A DNA stretch of 64,000 nucleotides from Zingiber officinale (GCF_018446385.1 NC_056000.1:49322722-49386721); one strand, 5' to 3'; counted from the stretch's first letter, positions 36,616 to 49,452 are shown. The notes: a model not told the origin generated them from the letters alone. A program made the numbers and translations.

Positions 36616-39600
36616 CTACTCAACATTAACAGTTTGTAAGTCATCGTCGCTAGATTCTGTTAGTTCAACAAAATCCTCACTGCTGGATTTCTCTCCATCA
36701 TCTATCTCCTCGTCAGTGGCATTACCATCTACAAGTAATTGTGATGTAGATTGGATTTGTGAATCAACCGAATGTCTCTCTACTTCGTCATTCTGAAATG
36801 CATCATGGTTTTGAGCAGCAATAGTGTTCGGCATTTCTATGGTAGAACGAGACTTCAATCGACAAACAGACAACCATTCACTAGCTCTTCTTCTCTTCGT
36901 AGGATATTCAAGATAAACCACCTGACCCGCTTGTATTGCAAAAATGAAAGGTTCAAACTTATTGAACCTTCTGTTTGCATTAACCTCTACTAAATTATAA
37001 TTTGGATGTATTCTGGTACCTGTTCTTGGGGTTGGATCATACCATGAACATTTGAACAACACACACCTTTTTATCGGTAATGCAGGATACTCAACCTCTA
37101 TAATTTCCTCAAGTCTACCATAGTAATCAAACTCAGTGTTATTGGTGTCGATAGATCCTTTAACGCAGACACCAGAATTAAAAGTTAATCTCTGCGAATC
37201 TCGTTGTCTCACATGGAATTTGAGACCATTAACATAGTAACCCGAATAGACCATTATTTGGCGTAGGGGTCCAGATGCAAGATTCAATATTCTATCATCT
37301 TATACATTAGATATTCTTTGGTCTTTCACCTATCAAAATAGTAATAAGAAAAATTAGGACCGAATTTATTTTAATAAAGAATTATGAAAATTTCTCTAAC
37401 TCACATATATTTGAAACCATAATGCAAATTCGGTCTCTAACTTTTCAGCAACCTCACTTGCAGTCATCGATGGATTTTGAAGATGTAATTGTTGCTCATA
37501 CAAGCTTTGAAAAAAGGTAATTATAAGAAAATTAGGATATCAAGCAATTAACTACAACGAAATAAAAGCTTGATTAGAGAAGTTAACTTACTTTATGTAT
37601 GGTTTGACCTCATCACAGTTTAAGAGTATGTATGTTCTTGCAGCATGGTATTCTTGTTGAGTTAACCATCTAGAAACAGATGCACCCATTGGTTTACCAG
37701 AAAATTTGAAAATAGAAAGCATCGATGGATCTATATTCTGAGTATCATCGGAATTTCTAGGGCATTTGCGGTGTCTGGTTTTAACATTATCAGCAAAATA
37801 ATAAGAGCAGAAAGAAGATGCTTCCTCCACCAGATAAGCATTACATATTGACCCTTCAACTCTTGCTTTATTACGAACATTATTTTTTAATTTTCTCAAA
37901 AACCTTTCAAATGGGTACATCCATCTGTACTGCACAGGACCAGCTATTCGTGCCTCATATGGTAAATGTACCGGTAGATGTTCCATTGAATCAAAAAAAC
38001 TTGGTGGAAATATGCGCTCCAACTTACAAAGTATGAGAGGAATGTCAGTCTCTAGCTGAATCATATCAACCGTCATAATACACCTCGCTGTCAAATCTCT
38101 TAAAAAAAGACTCAACTCTGTAAGTGCTTGTCAAACATTATTGGGAAGTAAATCATGAAAAGCTATTGGAATAAGTCTTTGCATGAACACATGACAGTCA
38201 TGACTCTTCATTCCAAACATCTTTAATTTGTTCATGTCAACGCATCGAGCCATATTCAAAGCATATCCATCTGGAAATTTGATTTCTTTTAACCAACTAC
38301 ATAAAGCTTGTTTACCATCTTTGTCCAATGTATAACAAGCTTTTGGAAACTTATTGGTTGTTTCATTCTGATGCAATTCTGGTCTGTTGACTAGTTCTTT
38401 TAATTCTTCACGTGATTTTGCAGTGTCCTTAGTTCTTCCAGGTACATTCATCACAGTGTTGAAGATATTATCAAAGAAATTTTTCTCAACATGCATCACA
38501 TCTATATTGTGTCGAATGAGTAGATACTTCCAATAAGGCAACTCCCAGAATATGCTCCTTTTCTTCCAACCACACTTGCACATCCTCACAAGATACTTAT
38601 TTATCTCATCAGAATTAGGCTGAGATACTGGGAGGAATCCATAACTATCTATTTGTTCAATGATTTCTTCACCTGAAGTATGGACTGCTGGGGGAGGTTT
38701 TCTGACTACAACATTCTTTAGAAAATTTTTCTTATTTCGCCTAAAAGGGTGATCCAGTGGTAGAAATTTACGATGATTATCAAACCAAGATACCTTCCCA
38801 CTGCAAGGCAATGAAAATGCATCGGACTCTGTCATGCAATGTGGGCATGCTAATTTACCAGCCGTGCTCCATCCCGACAACATTGAGTATGCTGGAAAAT
38901 CATTGATCGTCCATAATAAGGTCGCATGCAATGTAAAATTAGTTTTACTTGCAATATCATAAGTAACCGACCCTACATTCCATAATTCATTAAGCTCGGC
39001 AATTAGAGGTTGCAAGAAAACATCTATCTTATCTTTTGGATTGGCTGGACCAGGAATAAGCACGGTAAGAAACATAAATTCATCTTTCATGCACATCCAT
39101 GGTGGTAAATTGTACGGTGTTAATATAACTGACCAAGATGAATATTGTTGTCCCGACTGACCAAATGGTTGAAATCCATCTGCAGAAAGTCCCAATCTCA
39201 CATTTCGTGGTTCCATTGCAAAGGAGGGAAAGACAGTATCAAGATGTTTCCATGCAGGAGAATCACAAGGATGACACATTATACCTCCTTCATGCTCATG
39301 CTCATGCTCATGATGCCACAACATGTGGTTAGCTGTAGCTGCATACAAGCGTTGAAGTCTAGCAATTAACGGAAAATAATACATCACTTTCCAAGCAATA
39401 TTTTTCTTCTTCTTCCCTGGTATGCGATTACGATGCTTAAAACGAGGGTGAGTACAGATTTTACATTCATTCAAAGCACTGTCTTCATTCCAAAATATCA
39501 TGCAGTTGTTTATACAACAATTAATTTTCTCTACAGACAAACCTAAACCTCTGATCAATTTCTTTGTTTCATAGAAGCTATCAGTCATTATGTTATCAGT

Positions 39601-40179
39601 AGGGAGCAACTCTGACATCAATTGACAAATGTCATCGTAACATCTTTCTGAGAAATGATGTTCTGCTTTCATATTCAATAACCTTGCTGTAGCTGATAGT
39701 TGTGAATGACCAGAAGGAATGCCTTCCCACACTTCTCTTTCACTAGCCTTTAACATTTCATATAGTTGCTGATATTCAGGGGTTGGTATTTCATCTATAT
39801 TCGAATAATCAACTGCATTCATCGCATCTTGAATCATTGATTGCATTGAAATATCAATATTATTTGATGCTTCAGGAGCTGTAACAGAACCACCAGATGA
39901 CCCAATTGGTTCATATATATAAGGTTCTCCGTGGCAATACCAATTGTAGTAATTTGGCACAAATCCATTTCTACATATGTGCATTTTTACGGTATCTTCA
40001 TCACGAAATGCTCTATTTTGACATTTTTTATGATTGCATGGACACCGTAACTCAGAACCATTCATACATTCTGGATGACTTTTAGCAAAAATCACAAACT
40101 GTTCAACTTCAGCAATAAAATCATCTCTGATAAAACCATTGTCTAATCGATTGTACATCCAAGCTTTGTTCATATACAT
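36616..40179 (-). pseudogene. CACTA TNP2-type transposase with two in-frame stops
   Basis: Exons 40179-37592, 37504-37405 and 37329-36616 (1134 codons). The N-terminus has the transposase-associated domain with C/H spacing (CPCNHKKC...HICRNGF). The middle is the TNP2 transposase (Transposase_21), with LGLSADGFQPFG and the NLPPWMCMKDEFMFLTVLIPGP region in order. The C-terminus holds DUF4218- and DUF4216-like segments (EYHAARTYILLNCDEV; FKCSWYDP). A TGA at 38131-38133 stands where homologues usually have Trp. A TAA at 37300-37302 is codon 10 of the last exon. All else is open, so inactivation is recent. A HEHEHEHE run reflects a small atgctc repeat at 39290-39313. Confidence 0.88.
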
Positions 40180-40499
40180 TGGTATAACCTAAAGAGAATA
40201 TAAATTTAAACATTATTAAACTTGTTGTATCACTTGAAATAAGTTTAAATAAAGAATTATGTGCACAATTTCATCTCACGATCATCATATCATATTACCA
40301 TAAATCACCTCTACACTAGAACAATTAAATGAAACTATTATAAACATGTTGTTCCTTATAACATTATCAAATGAAATAATCATACATATATGAGAAGCAT
40401 CGATCAAACTATATTTTATGCAAGTACAATAGCGAAATTGATCAAAATATGTCACGACACTTAAATTTTCTAGGGTTTACATTGTGCTCAGCTACGAAC

Positions 40500-40760
40500 A
40501 GTAACAAAGCATCGCTACAATTGCAAGCAGGCTGCTGGCCGCGAGCAGCGAGTCGTGAGCAGGTCGCGAGCAGCCCACTAGCCGCCGGCCTCGAGCAGTC
40601 TAGGAACCCCCGAGCAGGCCGGCGGCCACAAGCAGCCCGCCGGCCGCAAGGACCCTGCCGGCCTCGAGCAGGCCGCCGGCCGCAAGCACTTTGCTGGCCG
40701 TGAATAGGCCGCCGGCAGCGATCCGCGAGCAGGGCGCGGCTGCCGGCCGTGTGAAAACGC
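40500..40760. repeat. GC-rich minisatellite near the TNP2 5' side
   Basis: Imperfect repeats of a gccggccgcaagcag-like unit of about 15-30 bp sit upstream of the transposase gene, in an otherwise AT-rich element. Open frames on both strands (for example 40906-40442) are products of the repeat. Confidence 0.7.
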
Positions 40761-40859
40761 AAATGAGAGAGGAGAATAGAAGAGCATACCTGAGAGATCG
40801 CCGGAACGGTGTGAACGGGAGGAAAGAGGTCGCGCGAAGAGGAAAGGGGCAATCTGTGC

Positions 40860-41385
40860 CCTAAAACGTGATTTACCGACGGAAATATAGTTCCGTCGGT
40901 AATCACCGACGGAATAATACTTCAGTCGGTAATCACCGACGGAATGGTTAATTCCGTCGGTGATTTCGTCTAGTTATCGGGTAAGGTTTAGCGAATGCAA
41001 AGAAAACGGGTACGGGGCAGAAACTTACCGACGGAATATTATTTCCGTCGGTATAATAAAACCCTAAACCCAATAATTACCGACTGAATATAATTCCGTC
41101 GGTAATGTTTACGCCCGCACCCCGCCTATTTACCGACGGAATAAGAAGTCCGTCGGAAATACACAAAATTCTAACGGCGATATTATGGACTCCCCGACGG
41201 AATAGTATTCCGTCGGTAATTATCGACGGAAATAGTAATACCGTCGGTAATTACCGACGGAAGTTTAATTCCGTCGGTAATTACCGACCAATATAAATCC
41301 CGTCGGTACGTACCGACAGAGGTATTTTCAGTCGGTATACGCCGACGGAGTTAAGATTCCGTCGGTACTCCCGTCGTTAAACTCA
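40860..41385. repeat. CACTA subterminal repeat array, right
   Basis: At least ten ccgacggaa/ttccgtcgg motifs, many as inverted pairs around taa or tca centres, matching the left array. Confidence 0.9.
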
Positions 41386-41403
41386 TGCATTTTTGTAGTG
41401 AAG

Positions 41404-42869
41404 GACTTCTGACGATTTAGTCAAATTTCATCTATCTCATCTAGTGGTTCATTTGACTCAGGTTCCAGACAAGATCAATATAAAAATTTAATTTTTTAAA
41501 TTGATTAATTCTAGAGACAACTAATCTAAAGTTTTCTATTAATTAACATCAAGAGACACACATCCAAACGATTTGTTCTAGAATTATCCTTCAACTCGCA
41601 AAAAATTCGCAAGTGCACCGTCGATCATATTCAATCATACTTAATTAACAAGGAAGGTTTAATTGTTGTACTGTTGCGGGGACAACACTTGATAAGGGCA
41701 TCCACATCAGTTTCCCTATCAATATCTCTAAAATTTAAGATAAATCATCAACTTTATTAAATTTAGAGGATCTTTTTTCCATGCATGGTACACCAGTTAC
41801 TCTATAATTTACCATATATTTATTTATTTATTATTATTGTTCTCTTCTCTATACTTTTTTATTATTCATTTAATATTTAGGGTATCATTTTTATTTTCTA
41901 AATTTAAGGAGTCATTATTTATAGAATCTAAATTTAGAGAACTGTATCTTATATAAGGAACTTGTTTTTTTAGATAAAATGTAAAATTTAAAGTAAAATT
42001 TATATTTAGCATATCCAATGTGAATTGCTCTTAGTGTAGCAATTGTTATACTAGACACGTGGGGGACGAATGAATGCGCTTTTAGTTTTCATTAAAATCG
42101 ATCATGTCTTTTACAGTACAAAAAAGTTAATCAGAATATATGCACTCATTTATTGAAACAATAGGTTCATTAAAACGTAACAAATATATTTATCTTTTTA
42201 TTTGATTATAATATATATATTACTTTATTATCTCACACTAACTTTCAAAAATATCTAAAATTCATTAAACATTTATATTTATCCAACAACACATTTATTT
42301 ATGAAAATATTATTTATTAAAAAATCTGAAATCATTTTTTTTTTTAAGAATTGACCTATGAGAATTAAACATGACTGCGCCCCCTAATTATGAGACCAGC
42401 ACAGCTAATTATGAAACATGATTGTGCCCCCTAATTATCCCTAATTCATAGCTAATTATTATATAATAGATTTATAGAATTAAATAAGATTAAATTTATT
42501 CTCTTCTAATGATATAAGAGATTCATAAGGATCATCAAGATGATAAATTTTACCTTTGTAGAAATGATTATGACCATAAATAGCGATAAGCTATCAGTTG
42601 ATCTCATGATTTAATTATTTTTACATAATTTGAGGATGGACTGTAAAAAATGTCTGAGATGAATAACTAAGTGTAATCATATTTTGCTATACTAATTGTG
42701 ATCACTAATCACAACCTCATGGCTGTGATTTCATGATCGATCATGACTAGTTATGATAGTTGATCGGGGCCTCCTAATTGTGAAATCACGATTGCAACCA
42801 ATCATAATAGGAGGTTGTAATTCCTTATGATTTATCTCTTTATAAAGAGTGTCTATCTTGGGGCACACC
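41404..42869. other. AT-rich spacer with aattatgagac-type repeats
   Basis: No gene. Around 42370-42440 a ccccctaattat motif recurs. At 42680-42820 are inverted tgtgatt/aatcaca motifs suggestive of a decayed foldback element. The first bases continue the pre-CACTA flank at 34036. Confidence 0.4.
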
Positions 42870-44107
42870 ATGATTGATTCATGGCGGAGTTATTACAAAA
42901 ATTATTATTTTTAATAAAATAAATTTATATTATGATATTAAAAAAAAATATTTTGTATTTGTTTTTACTATTTTAATGTTTAATTGATATTATAATTTTT
43001 TATTATTTTAATATATATTATTTAAATAAATAAATAGTTAATTTATATAATTATTATATATAAAATAGTATATTTATATTAATTTATATAATTATAATTA
43101 TTTAGTCGGGTGTTAGAGAATTATAGAATTAATCTAAATAAAATATTATAAGTATCCGTGTTTTCAATTAAGGTTAGTAAGGAATTACTTTATATTTTTT
43201 TTTATAAGTGTCTTTTATATTTTATATTTTATATTTGGAGGGAATAAGCGGAGCGCATCTTAATATAATATGAAAACTTTTTAATTCATAAGGATCTGCA
43301 GTGTGGAAGGTTTATAGTATGTTATAAATTTTTCAATATAAAGATTTATAATTTTTTTTATAAATTTGTATCAAAATTTTAGGACTAGGTTTATAAAAAA
43401 AATAATGGAGAGAGAATAAAAAGAGAATTTAAAAAAAATAGAATTTGTAGAGAGTGAGTTTTAATAGAAGTTTTTAATTTTTGAGTTGATAATGATACGA
43501 TAGAGCATAAGGTTTATGCTGCGGATGCCCTAAAACCCTGAGTTTATTTCTTTCACTATTTTCCGCTCGATCCCCCTTCTTGCTCTCCCGATCCACCGCT
43601 GACCAATCGTCGTGTCGCCCCGACCGCGAGACACCGGCACCCTGCGCCGCCAACCGCCGTCGTTCGCCACTGCTGCCGCCCTTGTTTTCCTGAATCCTGA
43701 TCCGCTCCTGACGCGAGCGGCCAGACGCGGCCACCCCAGCCAGTCGCGGTCACCGCGGCCAACTCGCGGTTGCTCTTCACTACCCCGCACACGACGCCGC
43801 TCATCCGACCGTCTCTGAGGAAGATGACGTGAGATCGACGCCGATTGTATCACTGGACGCAGCTGCCTCTATTCGCTGTATCGTTGTAAGGCTCTTTGAA
43901 GAAGAGAGAAGGGTAGAGGCGGAGGAAGAGATGGAGAGGGAGGGGGAGGTGTTCGGTTTCCAGGGTTTCAGTTGGGGCGTGGCGTCGTCCTTCAAACTAG
44001 ATTTCCGATTTATGCTTTTTTTTCTGTTGATTTGGATTTGTGTTTCAAGGGTGCATCTTATTGGGGTTTTACATCGTCGAGTGTTTATAATTGGATAAGA
44101 AACCTCT
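42870..44107 (+). repeat. Segmental repeat copy 1: promoter and 5' exon region of the CX9C gene
   Basis: Matches 49727-50740 over its AT-rich upstream part and a GC-rich part (about 43555-44107) that probably holds the untranslated first exon of the gene at 46415. Both copies share the block with tgtatcactgga, gctgcctctattcgctgtat and agaagagagaagggtagagg. No splice donor can be fixed. Confidence 0.7.
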
Positions 44108-46397
44108 CCTTTTGGGATTAGAGACGCCGGCGTGTTGGATTCTGATGCCCTTCTTTTTTAGGGGTTCTTCTGTGTTATTTGCATCTAGGTTAGATTCTGG
44201 TGGTAGGGTAACGGAAGGTAGGTTCGAAAAAACTTGGATTTCACCTTCTAGAACATTTGGTAAGGAAAACAGTGTTTTCATTTTGGTAAGTTTGGGTCCG
44301 GAAGAATTGGGGTTTTGGTGTGAAATTGATATTTTCTTGCATCATTTGTGGGGTTTCTATGCTAATTGCGCTAATTCCTAGCACAATCCTTCGCAGTGTG
44401 AACACATCATTATCAGCACTAATATACTCGTAAACACTGCTTATGCATGACTGAGTTCAAAAAGTATAAAAAGGACAGGAAATTTATTCTTAGCAATTAT
44501 ATTTCTCTGGGCTTATCCTTATGCAAGTTTTTGCATGATGCGAACAGTCTCAAATCGGATTGACTGCACGGCACCTACGATACTTATGGAGTACACCAAA
44601 GAGAAGCAGAGAAAGAGATGCTGACAGGATCTTTCATTTGCTTTGAAGGAAAAATCACATAAATTGCTTTAATGACGACAAGTAGTTAGCCTCTTACATT
44701 ATCCTAAGGCATGGTAGACATAGGAAGTAATCTACTGATGGATAATTTGATTATGGGTTAGGCCTTGGACTTGGATAATCACTGAACCAATAGCAGTTAT
44801 TGTTGTTTGATTACTTTCTTATTCATGTTGGAGAATGTGAGATATTTATAAGTAACCTTTAATATCTACAATTAGGTCATCGAGACTCCCCCTAAAGCCG
44901 ACTTAAAATTATTATTAAACCCTATCTTGCTACGAGTTATTCAGTTTGAGGATCTCTCGTAATATAGTTAGTAAATCTGCTAACAGTTGGAACTAAAAAA
45001 ATGAGATGTCGATCTCCTTGGATTGTACCTTATTTCAAAAGCACTTTACACATTTTTGAGTATTTTTTATTCTGGGTACAATTTTTTTTTCATTCATATA
45101 GTTGAAGTCTTACAAACCTTATTATTTGTGTAATATATATGCATTTTGAGTTTTATTTTGCACAATGGTATTCATGGAAGTAGTTATTATGTGTACCTCT
45201 TGGAATTTGTATCTTGTTGCATAGTTGATTCGAACTTAATAGCAGCCAAAGAGGTCGGCATGTGGTCATTATAATAGGAGCCATGCCAAGCTAATCATCA
45301 TAGATATCCACTTGTGTCATCATAGGTTGGCATAGTTTTTCTTTCAAATTTTGGTATTTTCCAGTCTTTTGTCAGTTTGTGCCATATGCTCACTTTGTTG
45401 GCATGCATGTATATTATATTTTCTATGTATTGCTTCAGAAAATTGATGCTATTTGTGCACTTTAAAGTTGAATTTGCGCAAGAAAAAAACTAACTCTTGT
45501 GAATAAAAATCTTTTTTATCTGTATGCTTTCATCTTTATAGACATCCATGCAAATCTAAAGAAGGATAAACTGTAGGCAGGATCAGCTGAGCTCTTAACA
45601 GATCTTTCGTAATCAGGAATATACTTTGCTTTTTTAAAATAATGGAAGGACAATAGGGGAATTTCTTTTAACATGGTTTTTACCATTGCAAAATGTTTTA
45701 TATTGAACATTGTTTTTATGTCAGCTTTTGCAACTATCAGTGACCCAAAGAAAGAGAGGACATACCAATTGAGGAAGCATGGATGGTATGGAAATATTTT
45801 AATTATTATTTTTATTACTTTTTCTTCCATTAAAAAAATAGAAATTGTTATGACTAGCTTATATAAGTGGGCTATCTACAAAAGACCAGACCACATTTTT
45901 TTATTAGTTTATGCTCAAAAGGGACTTTTTAGGACTAGCTATTTTTTTCAAGGATATGGCACAAAGTTTATTTATTTATTTTTATTTTGTTGACACTATG
46001 CTGAAAAAATAAAATTAAAAAATTCTAGTTCTCATCATGTGTTATGCAGTTGATCAATTCATCAATGTCACTTAGGGTTAAACTATCAAAAAGTGTAATC
46101 TTTGTGATTCCGATGACTAACGTTTTTGTTTATTGAATATATATACAATCAATTTGTTCTTCTTTGACACGTGTAGCTAAAGAAGTGATCTTGTAATTTG
46201 TGAATCAGCTTTACTAACCTGAACATTTTGTTACCATTTTCTTGCTGCCATCAACAAACGAGCAACTAATTCATAAACTTTGCTTACTAGATCACTATAG
46301 ATGTTGAAATCTATGGATTTAACAGGGTAAGTGTTGCTGTGTGAAAGAATAATTCTAATATATAAATTTAATGTGCTCTTGTTTTATACCTTTTCAG
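44108..46397 (+). other. Probable first intron of the CX9C gene
   Basis: AT-rich sequence between the presumed 5' exon region and the acceptor ttttcag at 46391-46397. No coding exon was recognised. The frames at 45516-45993 are low-complexity. Confidence 0.45.
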
Positions 46398-46414
46398 TTG
46401 ATTCACAGCCGACG

Positions 46415-48501
46415 ATGGAGGAAACTATCATTGTTGGTGATGACCTTATGATGGGCCCCCCATCACCTATCATTCCTCCAGAGATTGCATCTCATGTCCT
46501 GGAAGGTGTAGACTTATGTAGGGGTGTCAAAAATGAACCCGACCCGACGACCCAACCCGAGTCGACCCGAAAAAAATCGGGTTCGGGTTGGGTTCGGGTT
46601 GACCCGGGTTGACCCGGGTTGGCTTAAATATAGGGTTTTGTGGGTTTTTTTAGAGTTAAATCAAATTTTATTTTAAAAATTTAGATGTTTTTATGTATAT
46701 TAATATCATGTTTGTATGATAATGATGGAATATTGAGATAAAAGTGAAGAATTATAGGGAAAATAGCCCAAAAAAGTCGTTTTGAATCGGATTTTCGGGT
46801 TATATGGGTCGGGTTCGGGTTGATCGGGTTGGTCGGGTTCGGGTTGGGGTGTTTTGGGTTGAACTCGGGTTCGGGTCGGGTTCGGGTTGGGTTAAAAAAA
46901 AAAAAAAAAAAACTCAACCCGACCCAACCCGACCCGACCCACCCGAATTGACACCCCTAGACTTATGTGATCAAGTATTGCGGAACTTTTTCTTGTGTAA
47001 GTGAGAGTGTATATTCATATTACACTCTAGTGGTGTGACATTGGGAATCCATTCTATCAGATGTGAAAATATGATGTTGATTAGTCTTTGTCCTTTATCT
47101 GAATGTTGAATAAAGTACAAACTTATTCAGTAATTGGTGCAGGCTTGCAAATCAATGATGTCGAGCCATTTTGTCAAGATGAGATCATCTTGTATCAAGA
47201 GTGTGCTGCAAAGAGAGTAAGCCATGGTGTTATAATGAAGTTGAGTTGTTTCTCTTAAGTTACAATATAACTTATATGTTAACCTGAAATGTGAACAGGA
47301 TAAGGAGTTAAGACGTAAACTTTTTGATAGTGAACGTAAGCTGGGTTTGTCTATGCCCTTGGGAGATGCAAAGGAACGAGCTGCTAATCTTGAAGCAGAA
47401 ATTAAAACTCTAGAAAGGTATGAGCATGGCGTCACTCTTTGCCCGATCTTTTCTATTCTTTACAAAGTTATAGAGTCCATGTGCATTTTAATGTAATATT
47501 ATGTGACAACACTTGGACTAAATAGCTAGAAGAAAACAACTAATGGTTTGACCAAAATGGAGGATTAGATCCATGCCTACTAGTTGTTTATTTACTGAAT
47601 GTTTTGAATTGAATCATACATAAGTGAAATAGAAAGCAAGTTATGCATCACAGTACTTTATTAGAGACTAGTATATCTAGGAAAATATTTCCTGAGAATA
47701 AGCTACAGTGATTTAATAGATGGATCTCTGGCACAGCCTCTTTGATCTTTTTGCTTGATATTTATTAAATTATCCAAGTCAAATAACATTTCTGATAATC
47801 ATCATTATGCTTTAACTGCAGAACCTTCTGATGGCCATTTATGAAGTTTCTTGTGTTATTTAGGCGTATGATTCTTGCAAGTGGAGTTGAAGGAATGGAA
47901 GGATTCCGCCAACGTTGGAGTTTGCATGGGCGTATTGAGGATACCAAGTATTCCTTTTTTTCCTCCTGATCTTAAGACAATCTTTTTTAGGATATATGTG
48001 TGTGTGCGCATTTTGTTTTTATTATTTTATATCATGTCTGCATACTTTAAGTCTTAAAGAGCCAAGAGTTAATGTTGATAGATAATTGGGTTGATATTAT
48101 ATTTCTAATGTCAATCACTTATTATTCAATGACGCCATTTCTAAAACTCTCATAGGGTTGAATTTGATAGTTTACTAAAAATTTGATGTAAACTATACAA
48201 TATGATATTGACAGTTTTAGCTTTTGGAATATGTTATTTCACTAGTTTTTTTTTTCAACTTAAAAAGTTTCGTATAGTCGACCCTACGATAAGACTTGGT
48301 TGTCGTTATTGTTGTTGAACAGTTTTTTGTATCAGAAGATATCTTATCAATTCTATGTCTGTTCATTTATCTTGATTCTCTCTCTCTGTTTTTCTGCACA
48401 GAAGAAGAATGGAATCTTTGAAAGAGGGGATCACAAAGAGTAAATCGGAAAATATTCCAGAACCTAAAGTAGACCCAGCTAAGAAGAAATGGTTCTTTTG
48501 A
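46415..48501 (+). CDS. Twin CX9C (CHCH-type) small protein, exon split by a MITE
   Basis: Coding exons: 46415-46518 plus 46968-46996 (one exon split by a MITE), 47143-47216, 47299-47417, 47864-47947 and 48402-48501. Without the insert the frame is 169 residues. Cysteines form two CX9C pairs: CDQVLRNFFLC and CQDEIILYQEC. This helix-turn-helix signature marks small proteins oxidised by the Mia40 pathway in the mitochondrial intermembrane space, including respiratory-chain assembly factors. The C-terminal half is charged and helical (DAKERAANLEAEIKTLERR) and ends KKKWFF. All splice phases agree and no stop was seen outside the MITE. With the MITE retained, translation stops within it after about 66 residues. 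It may instead be spliced out in frame (see findings). The start is the first ATG after the 46391-46397 acceptor. The family is not named with confidence. Confidence 0.75.
46519..46959. mobile_element. hAT-type MITE inside a coding exon
   Basis: Perfect 12 bp inverted ends taggggtgtcaa/ttgacaccccta and an 8 bp target duplication gacttatg (46511-46518 and 46960-46967), diagnostic of the hAT superfamily. The ends are rich in gggttcgggt/acccgaaccc, the middle is AT-rich, and an A run lies at 46894-46911. No transposase. Confidence 0.93.
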
Positions 48502-48880
48502 AAAATATTTCGTGTTTGTTCTCCAGTAACCTCTTGTAAGTTGACCATTGAGTACATTTTTATCTCCCTTTTACCTTCTCAAACCGGAATACATTACCTA
48601 ATAATTGCCGGCAAGGGATGATATTAATTATGCCAATACTTCACTGTGTCTAGCCATAATCTGCAACATCTTTAACAAAAGATAAGTTGCATGGACAAGG
48701 ACACAATTGTAATCGTTAGTTTGGTTTTTAGAGTCCAACTTATTGTTCTTTATTACCTATCCTGCTGATAACATTAACAACCTTGGCTAGCGACAAACTT
48801 TGTTTGGACCTCATTTTAGCATTTCCTTGATTTTCTCCATTCAACCCATAAACTCACACATCCTTGATGGTTATAAGAAT
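48502..48880. other. 3' flank of the CX9C gene
   Basis: Probable 3' UTR and spacer. No other feature seen. Confidence 0.5.
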
Positions 48881-49452
48881 CTAGGAGGTATTGCGCCAAC
48901 ACTATCTATAATAATATCCACTCATTTCTGTTTTTATTTTTCATAACTTAAAATTTGAATTCTCTATTAGTTTTATCTTCTGGTCTACACATTTTATCTA
49001 TTGTACACATAAAATATTAATTCTTTTAATTATTATATCTATTATATCCATTGATTTAGAGTGAGAGTTCTTATGTTCTATGTTCTAAATATTAGATTAT
49101 TAATTTTTCTATTATTTTTTTTCTTATCCAACGTATAGTATGAGATTCTTGTCTATTTAACAATACCTAGGAGGTATTGCGCCAACACTATCTATAATAA
49201 TATCCACTCATTTCTTTTATTTTTCATAACTAAAAATCTGAGTTCTTTATTAGTTTTGTCTTCTCGTCTACGCATTTTATCTATTGTACACATAAAATAT
49301 TAATTCTTTTAATTATTGTATCTACTATATCTATTGATTTAGAATGAGAGTTCTTATGTTCTATGTTCTAAATATTAGATATTAGTTTTTTTATCATTTT
49401 TTTTCTTATCCAACGTATAGTATGAGATTCTTGTCTATTTAACAATACCTAA
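48881..49452. repeat. Tandem duplication, 286 bp unit, two copies
   Basis: The copy at 48881-49166 is repeated at 49167-49452 with few differences. Both begin ctaggaggtattgcgccaac or its remnant and end atttaacaatacct. The high identity implies a recent event. Confidence 0.9.

Larger units (their letters stand above)
34040..41400 (-). mobile_element. CACTA (En/Spm) DNA transposon, structurally complete
   Basis: Terminal inverted repeats start cactacaaaaaa at 34040 and end ttttgtagtg at 41400, with a 3 bp target duplication aag (34037-34039 and 41401-41403). The length is 7361 bp. Both ends carry dense subterminal arrays of the accgacggaat/attccgtcggt motif. Inside, on the minus strand, are a TNP2-type transposase gene and a TNPA-like gene, in the usual order. 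Each has nonsense codons, so the copy could move only if the proteins come from elsewhere. Confidence 0.95.

Noticed and set aside
39290-39313. HEHEHEHE metal-binding-like run in the transposase
   Set aside because: Produced by a short codon repeat; family members do not need it and no metal site can be argued.
40442-40906. 154-residue repetitive minus-strand frame
   Set aside because: A translation of the minisatellite; repeats of this length often keep a frame open.
43530-43853. Minus-strand open frame present in both duplicated blocks (also 50182-50496)
   Set aside because: It is antisense to the presumed 5' exon, in GC-rich sequence, with no domain. Shared descent of the duplication explains its presence in both.
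46555-46950. Telomere-like gggtt/aaccc motifs
   Set aside because: They are gggttcggg variants inside the MITE ends, not tttaggg arrays; they belong to the transposon.
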